From contig JAILOW010000018.1 in the NCBI GenBank assembly GCA_024690635.1, forward strand, positions 1-20,551: a stretch of 20,551 nucleotides of DNA, read 5' to 3'. This DNA comes from Butyrivibrio sp. Its GTDB lineage: Bacteria > Bacillota_A > Clostridia > Lachnospirales > Lachnospiraceae. The notes under the pieces are model-generated. The model did not search any database. It saw nothing but the letters and a program-made list of their open reading frames with translations, and had not been told where the DNA came from. Shown piece after piece: positions 1 through 5,151 of this stretch. The first letter of the stretch is position 1; each line of letters opens with the position of its first letter. Made by a program: the position numbers and the translations under genes.

Positions 1-1
1 C

Positions 2-148
2 GAGTTTAATGTTATAGACGTAAAAGGAGAATATGTAAATGCTGACATTCGACCAAACAGTGAAAGCAATAAGGGCCTTAGCATTGAAGAAGGGGCAGAA
101 TCCGGAACAGAAACTTTGCCTGGAGCTACACAAGAAGGCGAGGCGTGA
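2..148 (+). CDS. 3' end of the terminase-small-like gene
   Basis: This is the continuation of the gene that starts at 19812, in the same frame once the circle is closed, ending at TGA 146-148. It encodes the acidic, low-complexity tail of the protein. Bases 39-148 are also read in another frame as the start of the 254-aa protein, so 110 bp serve two genes. Confidence 0.7.
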   Translation, partial: EFNVIDVKGEYVNADIRPNSESNKGLSIEEGAESGTETLPGATQEGEA

Positions 149-803
149 AGCATTTACCCTGTACTGCCTTCCATATAGGTGCTACTACGATTATTTGAAG
201 GAACGCGCCTACAATCCTACTGGAAAGCTTATGCTTAATCCCTGTTGGCCTAATCCCGGTTATCCAATCGACAGGATCATAAAGGTTACTAAAGAGGAAT
301 TTGATATACCCAAGGACGGTAGCAGGGCCTTTGATGATATGTATAGCATTAAGAACCTTAAGCCGGAAGTAAGGGAGCAGGTGTTACAGGTAAGCGACAG
401 GTATAAGGTATGGAGAAACATATTTGATGAGAACTGGGAAAAGTATTTCCTTAAGTTTCTAAAGGGCTATAACTTTGAATCCTTTACCTGTTTTGACTTT
501 TTCGGAGCGACCATAGGGGAAGTAGATCCGGATATCGGATTAGTTGATGAATCCCAAATAATCCTTATGCAGAGGATATATGAAAGGCTGCAGAATGAAT
601 ATAACGAGAATCCATCCAAGTATGAGTATGAGGATCCTATGGATTGTGAGGAATACTTTTACCTGTACCAGGCAGCTCCATTTACTGTAATACAATCAAA
701 GGATGAGATTAACGAAGCTATTACCAGAGCAAAGGCACTTAATAAACCCATGAGCGAAGCAGAGCAGGAAGCATATAAAAAGCGCTATGCTTTATCAGAA
801 TGA
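39..803 (+). CDS. Unknown 254-aa protein, start nested in the terminase-like gene
   Basis: I do not recognise this family. The start ATG at 39 is preceded by an AAGGAG ribosome site at 24-29 with good spacing, which supports it even though it lies 110 bp inside the preceding gene. The protein is soluble and rich in aromatic and charged residues. It opens with a basic helical segment (about residues 1-40: KAIRALALKKGQ, LHKKARREAF), followed by a Cys/Tyr-rich stretch (YCLPYRCYYDYLKERAYNP) and an acidic C-terminal half (NEYNENPSKYEYEDPMDCEEY). There is no signal peptide or membrane segment. The stop codon lies inside a copy of the 27-bp dispersed repeat. Tight coupling to the terminase-like gene suggests a shared role in packaging or helper interaction, but that is inference. 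Confidence 0.8.
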   Translation: MLTFDQTVKAIRALALKKGQNPEQKLCLELHKKARREAFTLYCLPYRCYYDYLKERAYNPTGKLMLNPCWPNPGYPIDRIIKVTKEEFDIPKDGSRAFDDMYSIKNLKPEVREQVLQVSDRYKVWRNIFDENWEKYFLKFLKGYNFESFTCFDFFGATIGEVDPDIGLVDESQIILMQRIYERLQNEYNENPSKYEYEDPMDCEEYFYLYQAAPFTVIQSKDEINEAITRAKALNKPMSEAEQEAYKKRYALSE

Positions 804-826
804 CTTACATAAGTTATACAAGTCAT
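800..826 (+). repeat. 27-bp dispersed repeat, copy 1
   Basis: Reads ATGACTTAC, then ATAAGTTAT, then AC, then AAGTCAT. This is the most symmetric copy: 11 of 13 arm positions pair. It contains the TGA stop codon of the 254-aa gene (801-803). Family consensus: ATGACTTRC, ATAASTTAT, two free bases, AAGTSAT. Confidence 0.92.
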
Positions 827-879
827 AATATGTTTGGCATTTTCAGAGGTTGTTAACAGATAATTCCACTTTTGGAGTT

Positions 880-1149
880 ATGAAAAACGAATACAGGGGG
901 TTTATTGTGGGGCGGTATGAGGAACTTAAGGCCAAGGGTACCAAGATCGAGGCTACAGATTTGGAAAGCGTTGATATAAATATCCTTTGGAAGTTGGCGG
1001 CGTATTACTCGGAGTGGCTTATTGAGGATCCGGATTTCAATAGGCTCCGGAAGGTACATAAAATGATACAGAAGGAAATAGATAAGAGGTACCTTATTCA
1101 AGATGATTATTTGAGAAAGCAGAAAGGGGATAGCATAGTATCAAAATAA
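880..1149 (+). CDS. Small unknown protein (about 89 aa)
   Basis: Unrecognised, charged, helical protein with the core VDINILWKLAAYYSEWLI followed by a basic stretch (RLRKVHKMIQKEIDKRY). No membrane segment or metal motif is visible. The start is uncertain. ATG 880 gives the most natural N-terminus but its GGAG is only two bases away. A TTG at 850 is possible, and a GTG at 907 has the best-spaced site (AGGGGG at 895-900). It sits between the 254-aa gene and the resolvase, and its last codons run into the first GTATCA repeat of the resolvase control region, so it may share that regulation. Confidence 0.6.
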   Translation: MKNEYRGFIVGRYEELKAKGTKIEATDLESVDINILWKLAAYYSEWLIEDPDFNRLRKVHKMIQKEIDKRYLIQDDYLRKQKGDSIVSK

Positions 1150-1272
1150 ACCTGTCGCTAAAAAGTATCAAAAAGTATTGACTTCCATTGTGCGAGGGTA
1201 TAATATCAAAGTATCAAAAAGAACGAGCGTTTAAACTGATACACTACCACGTACAAATTAGAAAGGAGATAC
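1138..1272. promoter_or_regulatory. Res-like control region of the serine recombinase
   Basis: GTATCA occurs directly at 1138, 1165 and 1211 and inverted as TGATAC at 1237-1242, with a further inverted GATAC at 1268-1272. AAGTATCAAAAAG is duplicated exactly at 1163-1175 and 1210-1222, on either side of the resolvase promoter. GTATCA and TGATAC at 1211-1242 bracket a 32-bp site. Multiple inverted-repeat subsites just upstream of the gene are the known arrangement of resolvase res sites, where binding resolves multimers and represses the gene. The crossover subsite cannot be assigned by eye. Confidence 0.55.
1178..1204 (+). promoter_or_regulatory. Promoter of the resolvase gene
   Basis: TTGACT at 1178-1183 and TATAAT at 1199-1204 with a short 15-bp spacer. 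It is enclosed by the duplicated AAGTATCAAAAAG elements, so bound recombinase would compete with RNA polymerase. Confidence 0.55.
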
Positions 1273-1277
1273 TTGAT

Positions 1278-1964
1278 ATGACAAACAAAGTTTATGGCTA
1301 TGCTCGAATAAGTACAATGAAGCAATCAATTACCAGGCAGATTGAGAACATCAAGAGAGAGTTTCCTGAGGCCACGATCATTACAGAGGAATATACCGGA
1401 ACAAAAATAAGCAGGCCGAATTTTAACAAGCTACTCAAGAATGTAAAGGAAGGCGATACGATCATATTTGACGAAGTATCAAGAATGAGCAGAAATGCAG
1501 AGGACGGCTTTAAGTTATATGAGGAACTTTATAACAAAGGTGTAAATCTTATCTTTATAAAGGAGCCACATATCAACACAGCAACCTATAAGAAAGCTCT
1601 TGAGCAGAATGTTAGCATGACCGGAACAAATGTAGATTTCATATTGGAAGGTGTAAACAATTTCTTAATGGCACTGGCTAAGGAACAAATAGAACTAGCA
1701 TTTAAGACAGCACAAGCAGAGGTTGACTTCCTGCACCAAAGGACAAGCGAAGGAGTACGAAGGGCACAGGCAGAAGGTAAACAGGTAGGACGGCAACAGG
1801 GCGCCAAGATCGAAACAAAGAAAGCAAAGGAAATGAAAGCTAAGATCCTGAGCTTATCAAACGACTTTTCCGGAAGCAATACAGATATTGAAGTGATGAA
1901 GATATTAGGACTTGCCAGGAATACATACTACAAATATAAGAAACAGTTAAAGGAGCTTGCTTAA
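1278..1964 (+). CDS. Serine recombinase, resolvase/invertase family
   Basis: The 228-aa protein has the N-terminal catalytic domain of small serine recombinases. YGYARIST carries Arg10 and the presumed nucleophile Ser12, and FDEVSRMSRNAEDG carries the conserved arginines Arg69 and Arg72. A long helix follows, then SEGVRRAQAEGKQVGR, and a C-terminal helix-turn-helix around TDIEVMKILGLARNTYY. The size fits resolvases and invertases, not large serine integrases. The start at 1278 is chosen because AAGGAG sits just upstream and the protein then begins at the conserved YxR motif; an upstream extension to 1188 would overlap the promoter. With the GTATCA repeats upstream and a ParA partition operon downstream, multimer resolution of this plasmid is the likely role. 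A DNA inversion role is possible, but I see no invertible segment. Confidence 0.93.
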   Translation: MTNKVYGYARISTMKQSITRQIENIKREFPEATIITEEYTGTKISRPNFNKLLKNVKEGDTIIFDEVSRMSRNAEDGFKLYEELYNKGVNLIFIKEPHINTATYKKALEQNVSMTGTNVDFILEGVNNFLMALAKEQIELAFKTAQAEVDFLHQRTSEGVRRAQAEGKQVGRQQGAKIETKKAKEMKAKILSLSNDFSGSNTDIEVMKILGLARNTYYKYKKQLKELA

Positions 1965-1982
1965 TAAGCAGGCTTCTTTTTT
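1949..1982 (+). terminator. Rho-independent terminator of the resolvase gene
   Basis: A 14-bp stem with two G-U pairs pairs the last codons (AAAGGAGCTTGCTT) with AAGCAGGCTTCTTT across a 3-base loop and runs into a T tract. The stop codon is in the hairpin. Confidence 0.85.
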
Positions 1983-2480
1983 ATGCCCTGATTACAGAAT
2001 GAATGACATAAGTTATATAAGTGATAACCAATCCGGTACCATGCCATGAGCTTATAGCAGGGGGAGAGCATGAGCAAAACATATGTATTCAAATTTTGTA
2101 GAGCATATTTGTACTGGATCCTATCCTCCTGGGGGCACCCCTCCCCCTCCCACCGCCGAGTGGCGATTTCTTTTCCGGGGCTCCAAATACCCGCTCCAAA
2201 ATTTTTTTCAATTTTCCCCATCAAAAAGCTCCTTTTCTCCCTTGCTTAAAAAGAGCCTTTATTCCAAAAAAGGAAGAAAGTCCGGTATTACTCAAAAATG
2301 AGTAAAAGGGTATCGCCAGGCTAGTTGAAACTAACCGCCCCATTTTTGGGGTGAGTGGTTTTTGAATGGGACCCCTATTTGAAAAATTATTTTTTATTTT
2401 TCCTGGAATATAAAAGCCGTTTTTAAAAATTTTCTGCAAAGTTATCCATAATAATTCCAAATAAAAAGAAAGGACCTGTT
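1983..2480. other. Non-coding interval with short inverted repeats
   Basis: I see no credible gene here; frames lack ribosome sites and give low-complexity Pro/Lys/Ser-rich peptides. The interval holds dispersed repeat copy 2, a C-rich block at about 2130-2158, a possible hairpin CGCCCCA/TGGGGTG around 2335-2353, and a DnaA-box-like TTATCCATA (one mismatch) near 2442. Its base composition differs from its neighbours. Confidence 0.5.
1999..2025 (+). repeat. 27-bp dispersed repeat, copy 2
   Basis: ATGAATGAC, ATAAGTTAT, AT, AAGTGAT. The left arm is degenerate and the right arm is intact. It lies just downstream of the resolvase terminator. Confidence 0.85.
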
Positions 2481-2501
2481 AAGGCAGGCAAGGGAATTAT
2501 T

Positions 2502-2591
2502 ATGTATTACTATATTGGAATTTTCATGGTTAGGTTTTTAGCGCCGGCAATGCTAGGAGTAGGGATTTTGATTATATGGCATGACAGGTAA
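2502..2591 (+). CDS. Possible 29-aa single-span membrane peptide
   Basis: The ATG at 2502 is preceded by AAGGG about 7 bases upstream. The peptide starts MYYYIGIFMVRFLAPAM, has one hydrophobic span through LGVGILIIW, and ends HDR. This architecture resembles small membrane toxins of type I toxin-antitoxin systems or holin-like peptides, but I do not recognise a family. The stop at 2589-2591 abuts dispersed repeat copy 3, the same gene-end placement as at other copies. A chance frame of this length cannot be excluded. Confidence 0.4.
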   Translation: MYYYIGIFMVRFLAPAMLGVGILIIWHDR

Positions 2592-2617
2592 TGAGTTGTA
2601 TAAGTTATGTAAGTCAT
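2591..2617 (+). repeat. 27-bp dispersed repeat, copy 3
   Basis: ATGAGTTGT, ATAAGTTAT, GT, AAGTCAT. It begins on the last base of the stop codon of the 29-aa frame. Confidence 0.9.
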
Positions 2618-2649
2618 TTTGTTTGGAGCGTCACTTTGTTCGCACATTG

Positions 2650-2686
2650 TGTTACATGGTAACGCAGGTGTAACAAAAGTGTTACG
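2650..2686. repeat. Two nested GTTAC/GTAAC inverted repeats
   Basis: GTTAC and GTAAC face each other across ATG (2651-2663), followed by GTAACA and TGTTAC across AAAG (2669-2685). The GTTAC core recurs in the arrays at 18951-19246, hinting at a common binding protein. Confidence 0.55.
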
Positions 2687-2750
2687 GAGAGATAGAGATA
2701 GATAAAGAGTAAGAGAAAGATATAGATATGGTATTGATACCGTATTTGAT

Positions 2751-2830
2751 AACCAAACAGTAACCAAACAGCAACCAAATGACAACCAAGTGGTATACCG
2801 AGGTTAGGTTAGTATAGGTTAGGTTAGACT
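2751..2830. repeat. Tandem 11-bp and 15-bp repeat block
   Basis: AACCAA begins at 2751, 2762, 2773 and 2784, an exact 11-bp period; the first two units are AACCAAACAG. This is followed by two 15-bp units, each beginning AGGTTAGGTTAG (2801-2815 and 2816-2830). The block lies about 370 bp upstream of the partition operon and may be a protein-binding array such as a centromere. GTTTGGT, the complement of the first units, also occurs in the Rep iterons, which may be chance. A purine-rich GATA-type tract precedes it (about 2685-2728). Confidence 0.6.
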
Positions 2831-2857
2831 AGGATAATAAATAGCTTTTTCATTGGA

Positions 2858-2884
2858 ATGACTTGGATAAGTTATATAAGTGAA
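2858..2884 (+). repeat. 27-bp dispersed repeat, copy 4
   Basis: ATGACTTGG, ATAAGTTAT, AT, AAGTGAA. Good left arm; last base diverged. Confidence 0.88.
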
Positions 2885-2900
2885 GAGAGGGCATTAAAGA

Positions 2901-2930
2901 AGCTCCTATACCACAAGGATATAAGGAGCT
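2901..2930. repeat. Inverted repeat AGCTCCT/AGGAGCT
   Basis: A perfect 7-bp stem (2901-2907 with 2924-2930), extendable with TATA, over a 16-base loop. There is no T tract, so a terminator is unlikely. CACTACCACG follows at 2947. Confidence 0.5.
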
Positions 2931-2946
2931 CCGGTCTCATTTAATC

Positions 2947-2963
2947 CACTACCACGTAAATTA
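2947..2963 (+). repeat. CACTACCACG motif, middle of three copies
   Basis: The 10-mer CACTACCACG occurs at 1242-1251, 2947-2956 and 3111-3120, always on the plus strand and upstream of genes. The first two copies also share GTA and AAATTA downstream. Confidence 0.6.
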
Positions 2964-3016
2964 AAAACGAGAACACCTATATAATACCATACCTAGAGCA
3001 GATAGATAAGAATTGA

Positions 3017-3045
3017 TTGCAAATTATTGATTGCATGGTTATAAT
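3017..3045 (+). promoter_or_regulatory. Promoter of the partition operon
   Basis: TTGCAA at 3017-3022 and TATAAT at 3040-3045 with an optimal 17-bp spacer. ATTGATTGCA is duplicated within it. Dispersed repeat copy 5 begins at 3044 and covers the predicted start site, so a protein bound there would block transcription. Confidence 0.65.
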
Positions 3046-3070
3046 GAATGACATAAGTTATATAAGTCAT
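3044..3070 (+). repeat. 27-bp dispersed repeat, copy 5, on a promoter start site
   Basis: ATGAATGAC, ATAAGTTAT, AT, AAGTCAT. It overlaps the end of the -10 box and the expected transcription start of the partition operon, an operator-like placement. Confidence 0.9.
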
Positions 3071-3197
3071 TCCGAGTGAGTGCTATATGGCTTTGTAAGT
3101 AAATACATTACACTACCACGCTAACACCCGTACTTATATCACGGCTTTTTTGTGGTACCAGTAGGGGCATTTTTATTTCTGAAAGGAGAAAACGAGA

Positions 3198-3440
3198 ATG
3201 AATGAAGCAACACGGAACCACTTAGACAGGATCAATGACATTAGCCTGAAACTTGAAAAGGCCTGGGCGATAATGGACGCTTACAGAGATAGGGCCTTTT
3301 TAGATCATAGGGAGCTAACAGATCTGAAGCTGATGATATTAAAGGACAATCACAACGATATCGGCCTGTTATTCTATTCAGCCCAGGACTATATAGGAGA
3401 AGCAATGCAGGAAATAGAGGCGATACTTGAGGAAGCATAA
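3198..3440 (+). CDS. Small unknown protein, first gene of the partition operon
   Basis: An 80-aa acidic helical protein with no recognised domain. ATG 3198 has a strong GAAAGGAG site. The sequence is built of amphipathic helices (ISLKLEKAWAIMDAYRDRAF and a C-terminal YIGEAMQEIEAILEEA). Its stop is 10 bp from the ParA start, so the two are co-transcribed and probably coupled. The preceding 130-base leader contains a CACTACCACG copy (3111). It may be an accessory partition protein; other plasmids and integrative elements of Clostridia carry small acidic proteins of similar style, but function is unknown. Confidence 0.8.
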   Translation: MNEATRNHLDRINDISLKLEKAWAIMDAYRDRAFLDHRELTDLKLMILKDNHNDIGLLFYSAQDYIGEAMQEIEAILEEA

Positions 3441-3450
3441 GGGGGAAGGT

Positions 3451-4212
3451 ATGAGAACAATATCGTTAACGAATCACAAGGGTGGAGTTGCAAAGACTAC
3501 GACAACCTATGCGCTTGGCGCAGGGCTTGAGAAAAAGGGTTACAAGGTATTGCTTGTGGATATGGATCCTCAGAGCAACTTAAGCTTTGCAGCAAATGTG
3601 AACCTTCTGAAACTGGAGAATACATTATTTGACGTTTTTAAGGGCGAGGCAACAGCCAAGGACGCGCTCATAAAGCTTTCAGATAACATGGATTTGTTAG
3701 TTGGAAGTATCGACCTTGCAGCAGCAGATCGCACCTTCACACAGCTTGGAAGGGAGAAAATGCTATCAAAGGCCTTAAAGAGCCTTAAGAAGGAATATGA
3801 TTTCTGTATCATTGATACGCCGCCGAGCCTTGGAGTTATGAATGAGAACGCCCTTACCTGTTCAGATATGGTTATAGTCCCCATTCAGGCAGAAGCATAC
3901 GCCTTACAGGGAGCAAGCCAGTTGAAGGGTTTTATTGACGATATCAAGGAAAACACAAACCCCAACTTGGAGATAGCCGGAATACTCATAACAAGAGTAG
4001 ATACCAGGACCAACCTTTACAAGGTGCTTTATCCGGAGTTTGAGAAGATAGCTGCCATGATGGGTACCAAGATCTATAAGACAGCCATAAGGAGCACCAT
4101 AACAGTAGGTGAGGCCGCACTGGAGAGAACAAGCATATACGAGCATGAACCGGACGCAACAGCCACTAAGGATTATGAGGCCTTTGTGGATGAGTTTTTG
4201 AGCACGTTATGA
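3451..4212 (+). CDS. parA: ParA-family partition ATPase
   Basis: The 253-aa MinD/ParA-type ATPase drives segregation of low-copy plasmids by forming ATP-dependent dimers on the nucleoid. The deviant Walker A is KGGVAKTTTT (Lys10-Thr19) with signature Lys10 and catalytic Lys15; the usual Gly before that lysine is Ala14, a common variant. VLLVDMDPQ (Asp37, Asp39) is the A' motif, and the CIIDTPP stretch is Walker B. There is no N-terminal HTH, so this is a short, type Ib-like ParA. ATG 3451 is chosen because GGGGGAAGG lies directly upstream and the protein then begins at the normal beta strand; a TTG at 3427 would add residues overlapping the previous gene. The stop lies inside dispersed repeat copy 6. 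The ribbon-helix-helix protein two genes downstream is the probable ParB-equivalent. Confidence 0.95.
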   Translation: MRTISLTNHKGGVAKTTTTYALGAGLEKKGYKVLLVDMDPQSNLSFAANVNLLKLENTLFDVFKGEATAKDALIKLSDNMDLLVGSIDLAAADRTFTQLGREKMLSKALKSLKKEYDFCIIDTPPSLGVMNENALTCSDMVIVPIQAEAYALQGASQLKGFIDDIKENTNPNLEIAGILITRVDTRTNLYKVLYPEFEKIAAMMGTKIYKTAIRSTITVGEAALERTSIYEHEPDATATKDYEAFVDEFLSTL

Positions 4213-4235
4213 CTTGCATAACTTATATAAGTGAT
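4209..4235 (+). repeat. 27-bp dispersed repeat, copy 6
   Basis: ATGACTTGC, ATAACTTAT, AT, AAGTGAT. It contains the ParA stop codon and ends directly against the AAGGAGG ribosome site of the next gene. Confidence 0.92.
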
Positions 4236-4252
4236 AAGGAGGATAAGCCTAC

Positions 4253-4468
4253 ATGAATAGGGATATTAAGGAATTGATATCAAGATATGATAAAGAATTT
4301 GAGGACCAAATATATACGACTGATATACAACAGGTATTAGATATCAGTCGGGAGGAATGTCGGCAAGTCGGAGCCACGGAGCAAAGTGCCTTATGGTATG
4401 CGCTAATCACTAATGCAATGATGGCGGGCTTTATGATCGGATACAAGCAGGCCAAGGAAAACGATTAA
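4253..4468 (+). CDS. Small unknown protein in the partition operon
   Basis: A 71-aa protein starting at ATG 4253 behind a perfect AAGGAGG site (4236-4242). The first half is acidic and polar (KELISRYDKEFEDQI), the second has a mildly hydrophobic helix (SALWYALITNAMMAGFMIGY) ending in KQAKEND. That helix could be an amphipathic packing helix or a weak membrane segment. It lies between ParA and the ribbon-helix-helix gene, 12 bp from the latter, so it belongs to the same transcript. No family is recognised. Confidence 0.78.
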   Translation: MNRDIKELISRYDKEFEDQIYTTDIQQVLDISREECRQVGATEQSALWYALITNAMMAGFMIGYKQAKEND

Positions 4469-4480
4469 AAGGGGGATAAC

Positions 4481-4831
4481 ATGGCGCTCAAAAAGAATTT
4501 AAACCTGGATAACACAATGGAAATGATAACTGGCTTATCTGAGCAGGTAAAGGAAAGCAAACAGAAACAGCGTAAGGAAGATCCTAAGCCTTTCAAGAAG
4601 CCCAGGGGAGATTACTATAACCTTGATATGATTGTGAGGGAAACAGCTCCGGGCTCAAAGGGCCATCCCATACTCACTGAGGCTATCCGGGTGAACTACA
4701 AAGATTATGTAGCAGCCATGGCTGCAGGTGAAGGCCTGAGCATTGCAAAGTATATCCATAAGCTCCTGGATGAGGATATGGAGAAGAACAAGGAGAAGTA
4801 TAAGAAACTTAGCCGAATAAACAAGAAATGA
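4481..4831 (+). CDS. Ribbon-helix-helix protein, probable ParB-equivalent
   Basis: A 116-aa basic protein with a disordered Lys/Glu-rich N-terminus, then GDYYNLDMIV as a likely beta strand and a C-terminal helix pair (KDYVAAMAAGEG, LSIAKYIHKLLDEDMEKN) resembling RHH folds of Firmicutes plasmid partition proteins. RHH centromere-binding proteins pair with short ParA proteins and often repress their own operons. ATG 4481 has a GGGGG site. No canonical ParB gene is present, so this is the best candidate. Two dispersed repeats follow at once and the stop codon is inside copy 7. It is one of two candidate readers of that repeat family, the other being the repressor at 14109. Confidence 0.7.
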   Translation: MALKKNLNLDNTMEMITGLSEQVKESKQKQRKEDPKPFKKPRGDYYNLDMIVRETAPGSKGHPILTEAIRVNYKDYVAAMAAGEGLSIAKYIHKLLDEDMEKNKEKYKKLSRINKK

Positions 4832-4854
4832 ACCGCATAAGTTATATAAGTCAT
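4828..4854 (+). repeat. 27-bp dispersed repeat, copy 7
   Basis: ATGAACCGC, ATAAGTTAT, AT, AAGTCAT. It contains the TGA stop of the RHH gene; copy 8 follows 20 bp later. Confidence 0.9.
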
Positions 4855-4874
4855 TAGCTGAGAAAATTTAGTTA

Positions 4875-4901
4875 ATGAGTTGCATAACTTATATAAGTCA
4901 T
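4875..4901 (+). repeat. 27-bp dispersed repeat, copy 8, upstream of an extended -10
   Basis: ATGAGTTGC, ATAACTTAT, AT, AAGTCAT. It covers the position of the -35 region of the promoter with TGCTATAAT at 4915-4923. Confidence 0.9.
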
Positions 4902-4914
4902 AATCGCCAAAGTA

Positions 4915-4923
4915 TGCTATAAT
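4915..4923 (+). promoter_or_regulatory. Extended -10 promoter
   Basis: TGCTATAAT is a full extended -10 element. No good -35 is visible at 17 bp; that position (4895-4900) is inside repeat copy 8, so the repeat binder could block or assist polymerase. Confidence 0.55.
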
Positions 4924-4929
4924 ACTAAT

Positions 4930-5012
4930 AGCTGTTTGATTGACTTTTTAGTCAAGCCCCCAAAAGGGAAAAGAGGCACCTTATCAAAGCCTGTGGTAAG
5001 GTGTCTTTTTTA
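4930..5012 (+). ncRNA. Candidate small RNA or leader, about 80 nt
   Basis: An extended -10 ends at 4923 and a strong terminator ends near 5011, with no reading frame between. The RNA would begin near ATAGCTGTTTGA, form a hairpin TTGACT/AGTCAA with a TTTT loop (about 4939-4954), then a C/A-rich single-stranded stretch, then the terminator stem. This could be a free regulatory RNA or an attenuating leader for the polyvalent-protein gene 140 bp downstream. ATAGCTGTTTGA also occurs in the repressor/HNH divergent region (15053-15064). No known RNA family is recognised. Confidence 0.4.
4974..5011 (+). terminator. Strong rho-independent terminator
   Basis: A 13-bp stem with two G-U pairs (4974-4986 with 4994-5006), a 7-base loop and a T tract. 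It isolates the partition operon and candidate small RNA from the polyvalent-protein gene. Confidence 0.88.
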
Positions 5013-5080
5013 TGCCCTGAAGCAAGAAAAATAATTCCTAACACTAGCCATTTTATGCCCCTCAAATAAGTAATTTTATA

Positions 5081-5101
5081 GGAATTTATTTCCTGTTCCT
5101 T
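5081..5101. promoter_or_regulatory. Shared operator-like element upstream of the polyvalent-protein gene
   Basis: GGAATTTATTTCC followed by TGTTCCTT closely matches GGAAATATATTTCC followed by TGTCCTTA at 15032-15053 beside the repressor gene. It lies 51 bp before the start of the polyvalent-protein gene. I could not identify a convincing promoter for that gene. Confidence 0.45.
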
Positions 5102-5151
5102 TTCACATAATCTGTAAGTAGGGAATTTGTGAGCACCGGAAAGGAGCGCAT

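Noticed and set aside
800..826. 27-bp repeats as RNA hairpin terminators
   Set aside because: Left arms are degenerate in several copies and no T tract follows, so RNA pairing is not the conserved feature.
1278..1964. Large serine integrase with att sites
   Set aside because: At 228 aa it lacks the long C-terminal zinc and recombinase domains; no att core is apparent.
2110..2140. RP4-type nick site (CTATCCTCC)
   Set aside because: Does not match the YATCCTGY core and has no flanking inverted repeat.
2083..2301. 72-aa open frame in the 2-kb gap
   Set aside because: Pro/Ser/Lys low-complexity product from C-rich and A-rich DNA, no ribosome site.
3427..3450. TTG start giving a longer ParA
   Set aside because: It overlaps the previous gene and lacks a ribosome site; ATG 3451 has one and gives the standard ParA N-terminus.
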